The translations under genes and the position numbers were made by a program. Source: Skeletonema tropicum (lineage: Eukaryota > Bacillariophyta > Thalassiosirophyceae > Thalassiosirales > Thalassiosiraceae). From it: a stretch of DNA of 64,000 bases. The notes under the pieces were generated by a model that saw only the letters and a list, made by a program, of their open reading frames with translations, was not told where the DNA came from and searched no databases. The stretch spans positions 62,001 to 126,000 of the forward strand of contig JAWZXG010000034.1 of NCBI GenBank assembly GCA_037178625.1, given 5' to 3'. Positions 19,479 through 29,093 of the stretch are shown here, piece by piece (positions within the stretch are counted from its first letter, which is position 1; every line of letters starts with the position of its first letter).

Positions 19479-22400
19479 ATGATGGAAGGAACGGCCATAT
19501 CAGTACCCCAATGGGTCATTGACCTACACGAATTGCGAAAGCGTTTATTCTTACAAACGATTGAGCCGATAATTGAACTCCTCTTGGGGCCTGCAGCACA
19601 CAACAACAACAATCACAGTAGTACTGAATATGATGAGTACGACACAACAATAACACCCGACTCAGTGGACGCACAGCACCGTCGTCTCAGCTTCCTCCCC
19701 TCCTACGTCGAAGACGTATCCTATCTGCGCGCAAACTCCATGACATTTGCCACATTGACCATGATGCTTATCATTATGTTCATTATCAGTTTGGTCTTTT
19801 TGAGTTGCTTTTATCACAATCAAAAGACTGCTCCATTGTTTGTTAGTCCGCGGAGGCATCGGCTGCCGAAATTGGTACCACCGCCATTGCCAGTGGATGG
19901 GCCGTTTAGCTGGGTGAAGGTTTGTTTGTTTATTTCAGATGAGGAGGTGAGTTGAGTGCCTCTATTATAAATGTATGTATTTTGTTGTGCACAATTTATA
20001 ATACGACCACCATGCTAAAGCCAACGTTACTGCACGTTCATCCATCCCTTTCAATAAAGATTATCAAGCGGGTAGGATTTGATGCACTCATATTCCTACG
20101 CTTCCACCGCCTAGCCCTAAGATGCATTGTCAAAATGTCCGTCTTTTCATTCCTAGTGTTACTTCCACTCAACTTTACGGGGGGTGGACGAGCCAAGGCC
20201 AATGATCTCAAGGGATATGTTGATAGTCTCTTATTCACAGACTTTTTACGATTTACCATGGCCAATGTTAGCTCGGGATCAAATCGACTTTGGATACATT
20301 GTGTTGCGGCGTATTTGTTAACAATCATCGTGGTACGAGAATTGTTGATAGAGTACACTGCCTATTCGAGTATACGGCATAGATATTTGTTGTCGAAGGA
20401 GCCTCATTTGCGAACTGTGTTGGTATCCAACATTCCTAGACATTTAAGAACACCTCGCAAGATTGGGAATTACTTTCGGCATGTGTATCCAGAGGCAGTG
20501 AAGAGTGTCACGATATGTCAAAACTTGATCAATCTCGAAAAAATGGTGGCAGAACGAACGGCGGTGTTGGCACAAATTGAAAAAGAATTGCTAATTCTGT
20601 GTCGAATTGAAAAGCGCAAACTTTTAGCTGATACTCGTTTGGCTCATCATATATCCAATGCAGTTTGGTCTTGTCACTTGTGTGAAAAGATTGGTGTGCT
20701 GGATGAAGCTCAAGAGCGCATTTCCAAACTGTACGTGAGATTGGAAGAAATGAATAGGAGCATTGAAAAGGAACAACTACGACGGCGACAGGTCATGTGG
20801 TATATGGACAGAATGCAAGCTGGGGAAGGACGGGAGGATATTGATTATACTCTTGCCACGACACATGCGTCTGAGTTTAAGAAATCATTGAAGAATAGGA
20901 TGACACAAACACCTAAAAATACCAGCAATCTCAACACATCCTATCGTCCTCCCAAGATAGATGCTCATAGGGATTCAAGTAGAAGTTCAATAGAACCAGA
21001 GGCAGAGCGTCCACCCATGGGGGAGGTAGAAGATGGTTATGGCGAGCACGATAACGACAACAATCCATTCAACAATAGCTTCCAGCCCAAGAAGAGGTCA
21101 AACGCCCGAAAAGCAAAGCATGCTATCAAGAAGTATTCCACTTCTATCCCTGATGGCTCATTGTTTGGTCGGTCGCTGTCTAATTTTTCAACATTTGAAA
21201 AGGGCGGTCAAAATTATGGATCCATTGAGGATCACATGAATGAAGTGACCGACAAGGCTTTCGTAGTGATGAGAACCTATACTGCTTCTACGATTGCGAT
21301 CCAAAGTATGCATTCGTCAAAGCCAGGTTCAATGGAGGTCACTACTGCGCCAGAGCCACGAGATATTTTATGGGAGAATGTTTACTTATCGAAGGGCGCA
21401 AAACGAACGAGGACACTTATCCTCGAGATCCTTTGCCTGCTCCTCATTGCTTTTTACATTGTCCCAGTAGCTCTTGTATCACTTCTTGTGAGTGAGTCAG
21501 CTTTGGTGTCAATCTCACCTCGGTTGAATCAGCTAGACAAGGTGAGAGATTGTTTTTCATCCACGAGTAATTGAATTTGTTTCTCCAACTCCTTGTGATC
21601 CTCATCAGTGAATGTTCTTGGTAAAGGCGTCGGCTCTCTTCTCAGCGGCAATCGCCACAGTGCAGCCTGTCTGTTTGGTTATGCTGCAGCAGCTATTACC
21701 GCCGCTTTTCATGAAAATCAGTCGACTGGAGGGAAGGCTATCGTTCAGTGAAGCTCAAATGAAATCGTTTTCAAGGTACTTTATGTGGCAGGTGCTCAAC
21801 GTATTCTTAGTCACAGCGATTGCCGGATCAATTTTTGACACGTTGGCTATTATCATTGCAACGCCCGAATCAGCATTCGAAATGCTCGGAAACTCCCTAC
21901 CTCGCATGTCTTCCTTCTTTGTATCATTTGTGACAATCAAGACGTTTACAGGACTGGGAGTTGAAATTTCTCGCATTGTCAGCATAGTGCAAAATGCGAT
22001 TTTGATCATCCTCTTCCCTTACTCTACCCTCAGAGCAAAACGTAGTACACGCTTGGCAATGCGGGCAATTGATGATCCTGGATGGTTCAACCAGCACAAA
22101 ATTCTAGCTCAAGACATGTTGGTCGTGGTCATCGGTGTCGTTTTTGCCGTTGTGGCTCCGATTGTGCTTATTCCTTGCGCATTATTTTTCTTCTTGAGCC
22201 GCATCGTGTGGACGCATCAATTTCTATATGTCTACGAAAGCGCCTTCGAAACGGGAGGAATGTTTTGGCCAAAGATCTTTCGTCGTTTTGTTTTTGGGCT
22301 GGTAATTGCTCAGGCTACCATCACCGGTCAATTTATTTTGAAAGGTGCTCGACACGAAGCATATGCAACGATTGCATTGATGCTTCTCACCTACTTCTTT

Positions 22401-23000
22401 CTTCGCTCGACAAGAGCTCGTTACGATGCAACAAGTTCATTCTTACCTCTTGAAGTTGCAACAATGATGGACATCAGTGTTGGGAATGACGCAGAGAAGA
22501 AGTTGAAAAAGAAGCAGAGGGAAATGCAACGACACAATGCAAATTTGAGCAGACTTCCACATGATCATAGTGAGGATGACATGTCTGTGGACACTACAGC
22601 CACGTCAGAAACTACGTCTACAACGAACCTAATCGGCGATAGCGACCCTTTCGAGCTTGCGTACGTGCAGCCGGTCATTCGGGCAAATCCACACGCACGC
22701 CCAGAGCAGCCTTTTCCACCTGCACAACTGGGTCGCGAAGAGGTGCTTTTGGGGCATTACAATAATGCTGCTGGGAGCACGGTGGGAGTAATTGGCGAAG
22801 ATGATGCCTATGATGATTCAGCTACCGTGAAAGTGAAGTACCACAACCAGTACAATCGACGTGAGCTGAACAAGTGGTGGATAGAGCAGCTCAAGATTCA
22901 CAAGCATCAACGTCTGTTTCATGTTCTTATCGGAGAAGAGTGTGGCACTCTCACATGGGATAATAGACCACAGCGTGTTCATGATGGGTACTTAGTGTAG
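19479..23000 (+). CDS. CSC1/OSCA/TMEM63-type mechanosensitive cation channel (three exons)
   Basis: Proposed exons are 19479-19946, 20060-21541 and 21627-23000. Introns are 113 bp (GTGAGT donor, AAAG acceptor) and 85 bp (GTGAGA donor, AAAG acceptor), both phase 0. The product is about 1107 residues. OSCA/CSC1 proteins are stretch- or osmotically gated Ca2+-permeable channels. Seen here: an N-terminal helix (TM0) near residue 95, the FDALIFLRF stretch, a cytosolic loop with EPHLRTVLVSNIPRHLR, and the core LVSESALVSISPRLNQLDK-ASALFSAAIATVQ, which is restored only by splicing intron 2. The remaining helices follow, with a C-terminal tail ending WDNRPQRVHDGYLV. An alternative acceptor at 20020 is also in frame; 20059 fits the family better. 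The true N-terminus may lie in an upstream exon because the frame stays open to 19338 without an ATG. Confidence 0.85.
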
Positions 23001-23055
23001 ACACAGTGAAATGTATGTATTATAATGAATTTCTATTGTCTATCAGTAGTTCCTC

Positions 23056-24666
23056 TTACAGACTTTTCAGTACGGCAAACATGCTCAATCCGCTCACGAA
23101 CACGATACCAAACCATGCAAGCAACGATCCAATTGGTAAGCTGATACTGCTGTTATGTTGTGAATCTAATGACAAACAAAAGGCCATCCATATTCCAACA
23201 ATCAAAGGTCCAACGGCCTTTGAAAGGCCAGCACCAATGCTTCCTAATGCATTCGTTCTGCTCCTCATCCCAGCGGGAACAGTTCTGTTCGTCGCGACAG
23301 TGATGGATGAAAAGAAAGCCGACTGGAACACTTTCGTGACTCCCGACAAGAGGGATAAATAAAGCATCGACCAACGTTTGTTTTCAGCGGTGTAGACCAA
23401 AGAAGCTAGTGGAAACAAAGCTACTGGCAAGATACCTAAGGCTGCCCCAAAGTGAAGCGAACCATAAATACCAAATTGATCACATATCATAGTGTAAACT
23501 CTGTATTGCCCAATAGCGAAAATGACTCCAGATGCAGATAAAATTTTTCCTATCTCGTTCTCTTGCAACCCACCTAATCCAGTGTTTCGTGATATGCAGT
23601 ACAGTGGGAAGGCTTCGTCTATATTGATAATGATCAACGAGAACAGCCAATATGCGATCAAATGGACGCGTGTTTTGCGTCGAGACCATATCAACTGTAG
23701 CGATGCATATTCCATTGTATTTTCTAAATTGTCATCATTCTGTGTTGATCCATACTGTTGAACAGGATTGTCTGACGTAGAATCACCTGTCTTCAATGCA
23801 ATTAATGCATCTTCTTGCACATCTTTGGAACATTTGTGTCCAGTACATATTTTTCTTGTCCATTTGAAGAAGTCTTTGCCCAACAAACGCGTACTTCTAC
23901 ATTGCGACATCGTCTCGGGTATGCATAGGTATACAGCCATTGCCGATGCCCAACATAGCACTGCACCCAGAAGATTGGGCAGAAGATATGGATATTTTGA
24001 AAGCAATTTGTAGCATGAGATATGAAATATACTGTCGTCAATATTTGTGGAATACGAAAGACCCTTATCTCTTACGTTCAATGGATCTGCCAAAAATCCT
24101 GCCACTGCAGGTGCGATGAGGAAACCGTATGCACGCATGCTCATTACTCTTCCAACTATCCGTGTTTCTAGCTGTTCTCGTTGTTCATGTTCATGTTCAT
24201 GAATGTTGTCATCAGTATTTGCTTCTCCATTTTCAACTTGATTACTGCACTCGTCAAAGTCATAAAATGCCAACTCAGTTGCAACTGTCTTACTCACACC
24301 GACAATCGAGTTCAAAGCACCAATCATACCGCGAGCAACAATGGCTTGACTGAAAGATGTGGCAAAGCCAAACCACAGAGATGCCAGACCACTGCCAGCT
24401 AGTGAACATATCATTGCAAACCTGCGCCCATAAAGATCAGCCAGGAGACCCCATAGGTGAGCAGTTGCAGTTCGCCCAATCATGAAAGATGTTGCAAACA
24501 AAGCTGCATAAGGGCCCGCTTGTTCCTCTTGTATTTGTAGGAAGTTGACAGCCATGAAAGCAGCGTAGGGAAAGACCCCTACCAATAAATAAGCTTGTAA
24601 AAAAGTGACCGAGCACAAGGCCACAATACTGGCGGCTCTTTTGTTCATGTTGGGCACATGATACAT
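23056..24666 (-). CDS. Major facilitator superfamily transporter (ZIF1/TETRAN-like)
   Basis: A 536-residue, roughly twelve-helix protein, intronless, from the ATG at 24666 (a second Met at 24648 is also plausible). The loop between helices 2 and 3 reads LWGLLADLYGRRFAM, the MFS signature, and helix 1 has LQAYLLVGVFPYAAFMAVNF. The arrangement and the FIGRTATAHLWG-like stretch (here SFMIGRTATAHLWG) resemble the plant ZINC-INDUCED FACILITATOR and animal TETRAN groups, which move organic ions or metal chelators. The substrate is not deducible. A His/Glu-rich loop (EHEHEQREQ, near residue 165) could bind metal but may be simple repetition. It converges with the CSC1-like gene at 55 bp. A TRIM-like element sits 122 bp upstream of its start. 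Confidence 0.8.
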   Translation of the reverse strand: MYHVPNMNKRAASIVALCSVTFLQAYLLVGVFPYAAFMAVNFLQIQEEQAGPYAALFATSFMIGRTATAHLWGLLADLYGRRFAMICSLAGSGLASLWFGFATSFSQAIVARGMIGALNSIVGVSKTVATELAFYDFDECSNQVENGEANTDDNIHEHEHEQREQLETRIVGRVMSMRAYGFLIAPAVAGFLADPLNVRDKGLSYSTNIDDSIFHISCYKLLSKYPYLLPNLLGAVLCWASAMAVYLCIPETMSQCRSTRLLGKDFFKWTRKICTGHKCSKDVQEDALIALKTGDSTSDNPVQQYGSTQNDDNLENTMEYASLQLIWSRRKTRVHLIAYWLFSLIIINIDEAFPLYCISRNTGLGGLQENEIGKILSASGVIFAIGQYRVYTMICDQFGIYGSLHFGAALGILPVALFPLASLVYTAENKRWSMLYLSLLSGVTKVFQSAFFSSITVATNRTVPAGMRSRTNALGSIGAGLSKAVGPLIVGIWMAFCLSLDSQHNSSISLPIGSLLAWFGIVFVSGLSMFAVLKSL

Positions 24667-24788
24667 TACGATACGAAGTACGAAGTTGTGATATTCTTGT
24701 GGCGCAGCGCTTACGAAGTTGTTGTGATATGTATTCGAAGGCGTATATAGGCAGCGCAGCTTTTGACAACAACATCAGATGAGCTTTC

Positions 24789-24889
24789 TGATGATGCGGT
24801 CTGTCGTGCCTCCACAAACAAACAATATCGTAGCCTAAACTAACTCAGTGTGTTTGTTTGATCACCATGCAATCCGCATCGCTGCTACA
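24789..24889. repeat. 5' terminal repeat of the TRIM-like element
   Basis: The 101-bp repeat contains two nested inverted repeats: GATGCGG (24793-24799) with CCGCATC (24874-24880), and CAAACAAAC (24815-24823) with GTTTGTTTG (24852-24860). A transcript of it could fold into a long stem. Confidence 0.85.
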
Positions 24890-25593
24890 GGTTCATGAGC
24901 CCACTACGGGCTTGGACCAGCCGCTCCGCTAGACGTGCGGTCCATTGCCCTCCATGTATTCACGTATGGGGGAAGTCAGCAGCAGTTGGATCCGAGCCAC
25001 TTCCTCTGCAGTCGACTGCTAACGCATCCGAGATATTTTCACAACGTCATCGTTGTTCCTCCGCCCTTCCTACACAGGAGTCCCATCGTCGGAGTGTGGC
25101 CTCCGACATTACACCGTCGTGAACTTATCATACTCCTCCTGCATGGCGTTTGGAGGCCGCTATTGCTCGAACAGTTTGATACGCACCGATAATACCAGAT
25201 GGGGGATATGAGCCACCTGCTTCGACAACCTCATTATCGCTCGACACAAGTGAAGATTTCTCACCCAACAACAACCACTCCTACCAATTGTCGATTGGAT
25301 CCATAATTGGTTCCTTGGCGTCTGATCAACGGCCAAGGTATAAAATTTTTATTTTATTTTTGTTCGATTACCAGTGGACGGAGCACTGCTATCGAAAGTG
25401 GGGGACATGGCACACAACATTTTATTCCCTGTCGAACATTTTATTATTTCTGAGGGGCATTTAAGCAGATGTATTGACAGCTATTCAACGGACTTCTTCC
25501 CATTTCATGTCCTATCATAGTTCTTTGCATCTCCTTCGATTATCCGCAAGGTATCCCAACCTTGACTCCTCAGTTGACAGCAAAGATGGGGGA

Positions 25594-25694
25594 TGATGAT
25601 GCGGTCTGTCGTGCCTCCACAAACAAACAATATCGTAGCCTAAACTAACTCAGTGTGTTTGTTTGATCACCATGCAATCCGCATCGCTGCTACA
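25594..25694. repeat. 3' terminal repeat of the TRIM-like element
   Basis: Same 101-bp sequence as 24789-24889. It is followed at 25695 by CTTTC, matching the bases before the first copy. Confidence 0.85.
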
Positions 25695-26024
25695 CTTTCT
25701 TGAATAAATTAGATGTTGATGCGATGTTGGTGGTACCAAGGTGGTACCTTTTGATTTGAAGAAACAGCTGCTCACGAGAAAACGCAGCTGGCTCAGACAC
25801 CGACGCATCAACATTCACCTCCATGATGATGGGTGGGGGTGGGTTGATAGATGGTAGAAAATTCATCGGCATCACTGCCATAAATTGTTCTCAGTATTGC
25901 CATCAACTATTGTAGCAATACAAAGGAGGGCATTTGGATCGCTACTAAAGCTAAAGGCGATCTGGTTCCTTCTAACAACATTCGCTACACATTTAATCCC
26001 GGACTCGACGACACAACCTTCGGA
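25695..26024. other. 5' flank of the CDIN1-like gene
   Basis: 330 bp between the TRIM-like element and the next start codon. It contains two GGTACC palindromes 9 bp apart near 25732-25748 and otherwise no visible feature. It would hold the promoter of the downstream gene. Confidence 0.35.
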
Positions 26025-27050
26025 ATGACTGCATCTTCGTCGTCACTCATTACTTCGATGGCATTTATCTTTGCAATTGCCTTGCAGATACAGACCGCAT
26101 CAGCTGCTTACTTAGATCACATCTTCGACAACGGCACAAAAAGAGTCAAGAGGAACATCGTGTGGGAGCCGGCTGCGTATGAACCCGTGCCCATCAGTAA
26201 AGAAATAGAACTACTTCAAAAAGATGTGCTCATTCGTCGCGGTGAATTCTGCAAGTTACATGGCAGCCGGCAGTTGGAAGTAGAGCTTGAATGTTGCGAA
26301 CTTGGATTAACTTTTCGTCAGGCACTTTCAATCAGAAAGCAGCTATTGATAAAGAAGGCAATGTCCAATCATTGGAAACTAAAAGACGAAGATTCCTTAG
26401 AGGAAGTGATAAGCTCATTCGAAAAGCAGAAAAAGTCTCTAATTGACATTGCGGTTGAATTAGATTTACCGCCTGTCTCGATTTTCAGAGCTATAATGGC
26501 ACGCAGAGTGCTTGAACGGTACCCCGGGCGCCATGCTGTGAATAGGAGAAGACCTGCTGGCAAAATTTTACAATCTATTATCTATGATGAAGAATATGTT
26601 GGTACTTTTCTTTCCGAATGGGAATTGGAACAACTACAGACTGCCAAGCGACAAGACATGGTAGGATACGTCAATCACTCCACATCACCACAAGATTGGG
26701 AGAATGAACTCTACAGCTTTCTCGATAGACATCAAATCAATTACGCGAAGGAAGAAGATTTGAGGTTGATGGGCACTAGGAGTACACCTGATTGTCTACT
26801 TCTTGATGATGTTACTATTAATGGCAAGAAAGTTCGATGGATTGAATTTAAATCCTACTACGCCTCTGGATTGAACGAAAATTGGTGGTTTACCAAGAAA
26901 CTTTTAGAACAAAGCAAGAAGTATGAAGACGAGTTCCGCGGGGAAGGTGCGATCATCATGAAGAGAGGTTTCAGCGAAGCACTGGCATCGTCGTCCACAC
27001 TATTTCTGGATAGTGGTCCGCTGTCAACTGATTTCATTTGCATATACTGA
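26025..27050 (+). CDS. CDIN1: CDIN1 (C15orf41)-type nuclease with an apparent signal peptide
   Basis: A 341-residue intronless protein. The C-terminal third carries the family's TPD motif (GTRSTPDCLLLDD, about residues 249-261). This is followed by WIEFKSYY (about 272-279), forming the PD...E-x-K core of PD-(D/E)XK nucleases. The middle has helix-turn-helix-like helices (LIDIAVELDLPPVSIFRAIMARRVLE). Human CDIN1 is about 281 residues, partners codanin-1, and is linked to histone supply and dyserythropoietic anaemia. The odd feature is the N-terminus: a hydrophobic signal peptide (MAFIFAIALQIQTASAA) not expected for a nuclear protein. It could direct the protein to the ER or plastid, or the true start could be an internal Met. 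The gene converges on RPC3 with a 45-bp spacer. Confidence 0.75.
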   Translation: MTASSSSLITSMAFIFAIALQIQTASAAYLDHIFDNGTKRVKRNIVWEPAAYEPVPISKEIELLQKDVLIRRGEFCKLHGSRQLEVELECCELGLTFRQALSIRKQLLIKKAMSNHWKLKDEDSLEEVISSFEKQKKSLIDIAVELDLPPVSIFRAIMARRVLERYPGRHAVNRRRPAGKILQSIIYDEEYVGTFLSEWELEQLQTAKRQDMVGYVNHSTSPQDWENELYSFLDRHQINYAKEEDLRLMGTRSTPDCLLLDDVTINGKKVRWIEFKSYYASGLNENWWFTKKLLEQSKKYEDEFRGEGAIIMKRGFSEALASSSTLFLDSGPLSTDFICIY

Positions 27051-27095
27051 ATAAAAGTTCTACGTAATTGATTTTAAGTAATGGTTGAAATGTGT

Positions 27096-29093
27096 TTACA
27101 GATCTTTCAATACCATCAAGGTTTCGTCCAACTGCAAACATGCACTATCAAGCCGCTCGAGTCCTTTGCAAAAGGCTTGGTATTTCTTCTTGTCTTCCTC
27201 ATTATCATTCTCATCAGTTGCGTCTTTGGCTCGATCCATCCATTCCTTGCCCACTTCTACTTCGTGCTGTCGCCGCAATCGAAGATTCAATATTGCAGTG
27301 GAGACATTGTTGACAACAGTCTTAGTCATGCGAGATGGAATCACATTCCATAGGTAAATAGCCGTACCCGTGTTGTGTGTTTTAGTAAGATGCATATCAG
27401 ATAGACATATATAATTCTCACGGTGGAGACGATGAAGTGCCTCTCTTGCTTCCTTGGCGGGAACCATCGCATCCTCGGCAACAATATCTGACTCACAATG
27501 TCCTCTGTACTCAAGAATATTGATGATGCGTGCAGCTACGGCACCTTGATGAGTTGTGATAACGCGATGGATAATACGGTGTCGCAATCTTGCAAGCAGA
27601 TTGCGCGTGTTGATTTCAAATTTGCCACCCTTTGAGTGACCCAGGGCTTCCTCTAATTCTGATATAATTGGGGGATATTGCAGTTTGGACAAACGAATAA
27701 GGTTGTTTGAGAGATTCTGATTGAGACCACCAATCTGCGTCTGAAGTGATTGTTTTGTCTCATTTGAAAGGAACGGCGCAATGTCCGCAGGAGAAAAGAT
27801 GCCCAACTCAGCCAGTCGAATATGCTCTTCTTCTTCTGTCTCTGAGAGTTGTTGGGGAGCATGCTCTTGCTGTGCTGCGTATCTTAGCGCAGCTGTGACA
27901 ATGGGTCCAGCTAAGTTGAGATAGCTGTTGTGTCCATTTGCACCGCCATTAGTAGACTTGCCATTGCTTTCGTTTTCTTCTCCATAAATTTCAGAAACGA
28001 GTCGTCCCAATACCATTGCACGCATCGATGCATGAAACATGGATGTGTTAGCACAATAAACCGACCCAGCTGGTACCAGCTTACGCAACGGAGAGAGTAG
28101 TTTGACAACGTTGTCATCGTCTTGCTTGTTGCTTCCATAGTTATTGTCTGCGCCATTCACTTTAACTTTTTTGGACTTGGATTCATCAGACGTCGAACGT
28201 GATCTCCTCTTTCTCTTTCCAGCACTTATTTCCCCATCATCGTTCCACTCAAACTCAACCTCTCCGCCATTGATACCATCTTCAGCTTGTTGCTCTTTAT
28301 CAAGCAACTCTTGATTACTTGCAATAGGATCTACCGCCTTGATATACCCGCATTCAATCAATCTTCTAAAGCTGTTTACAACGGCAACAAGAACTTGTTG
28401 TTGTTCTTTTTCATCCGATTCCTCACTCTTCAAGTTTCCCCAAACGTATGAAATAGCATCTTCTGCTGTCATTCTTCCATTAAATAAAAGAGCTTCCACC
28501 AGATGAGCTGCATGTTCATCAATCATACTTTTTGCATGTTGTATATACCGCGGAAATCGTGGTAGTAATCTCGCTCTATCAACAAGGAATGAGTATGTGT
28601 AATGAGTGGACGAAGAAGTAGGATCCGGCTTCTGCGGCTTCTGTCCTTCACTGTCGGCAGACTCTTTATTGCTTGCATTCTTGCTTCCACCTCCAGAAAC
28701 ATGCACCAAACCATGATGCAATAACACAATCAACGATGCACGAATGTGTGATGCATCAGTGACAAATCCAGCTGCTTCTGAGCCTCGAGCTTTATTCATT
28801 GCAACTCTCCCTCCACTAGCTTTACTAGAGGAAGCATTTATTTGTTCTATCAGTCGGTTTCTCTCTTCGTTCCAATCCCTCACGCATTGATTTCTAATAA
28901 AAGAAATCAAGTCTTGAAGTGTTGATGGACCACGAGATTGCAAGGCATCAGTCACGGTTTGGACAACAGGCCCAAAGTAGTCACGGATGCAATTCGATGA
29001 GAGCGCTTTCTGTGGATCTGGTGGGTGTGCAGTCGACGACGTTGCATTGGATAGGGGAGAGATATGGGTGAACCCACCGAATGCGTTGCTCAT
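27096..29093 (-). CDS. RPC3: RNA polymerase III subunit RPC3 (C82/POLR3C)
   Basis: A 665-residue intronless protein, longer than the roughly 530-650 residues usual for the family. With RPC6 and RPC7 it forms the initiation subcomplex of Pol III, using winged-helix domains to open promoters. Visible features: an N-terminal winged helix (CIRDYFGPVVQTVTDALQ, then SLIVLLHHGLVHVS), the YTYSFLVDRARLLPRFPRYI segment typical of the second domain, and a C-terminal winged helix (ARIINILEYRGHCESDIVAEDAMVPAKEAREALHRL). The final YQAFCKGLERLDSACLQLDETLMVL resembles the conserved coiled end. A Lys/Arg-rich acidic-basic insert lies near residues 285-325. The first 329 codons and the upstream region are duplicated at 38447-40779. 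Confidence 0.9.
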   Translation of the reverse strand: MSNAFGGFTHISPLSNATSSTAHPPDPQKALSSNCIRDYFGPVVQTVTDALQSRGPSTLQDLISFIRNQCVRDWNEERNRLIEQINASSSKASGGRVAMNKARGSEAAGFVTDASHIRASLIVLLHHGLVHVSGGGSKNASNKESADSEGQKPQKPDPTSSSTHYTYSFLVDRARLLPRFPRYIQHAKSMIDEHAAHLVEALLFNGRMTAEDAISYVWGNLKSEESDEKEQQQVLVAVVNSFRRLIECGYIKAVDPIASNQELLDKEQQAEDGINGGEVEFEWNDDGEISAGKRKRRSRSTSDESKSKKVKVNGADNNYGSNKQDDDNVVKLLSPLRKLVPAGSVYCANTSMFHASMRAMVLGRLVSEIYGEENESNGKSTNGGANGHNSYLNLAGPIVTAALRYAAQQEHAPQQLSETEEEEHIRLAELGIFSPADIAPFLSNETKQSLQTQIGGLNQNLSNNLIRLSKLQYPPIISELEEALGHSKGGKFEINTRNLLARLRHRIIHRVITTHQGAVAARIINILEYRGHCESDIVAEDAMVPAKEAREALHRLHRENYICLSDMHLTKTHNTGTAIYLWNVIPSRMTKTVVNNVSTAILNLRLRRQHEVEVGKEWMDRAKDATDENDNEEDKKKYQAFCKGLERLDSACLQLDETLMVLKDL

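Larger units (their letters stand above)
24789..25694. mobile_element. TRIM-like miniature LTR retrotransposon
   Basis: Two 101-bp direct repeats (24789-24889 and 25594-25694), identical by eye, begin TG and end CA. The 5 bases before the first copy and after the second are both CTTTC, a target duplication. The 3' repeat is directly preceded by a purine tract AAAGATGGGGGA (25582-25593). The base after the 5' repeat starts GGTTCATGAGCCC (24890-24902). This resembles the half-tRNA-Met primer site of copia elements, with one extra base. The 704-bp interior has no coding capacity beyond about 85 codons. These are the hallmarks of a terminal-repeat retrotransposon in miniature. The element occupies the promoter space between two divergent genes. 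Confidence 0.85.
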
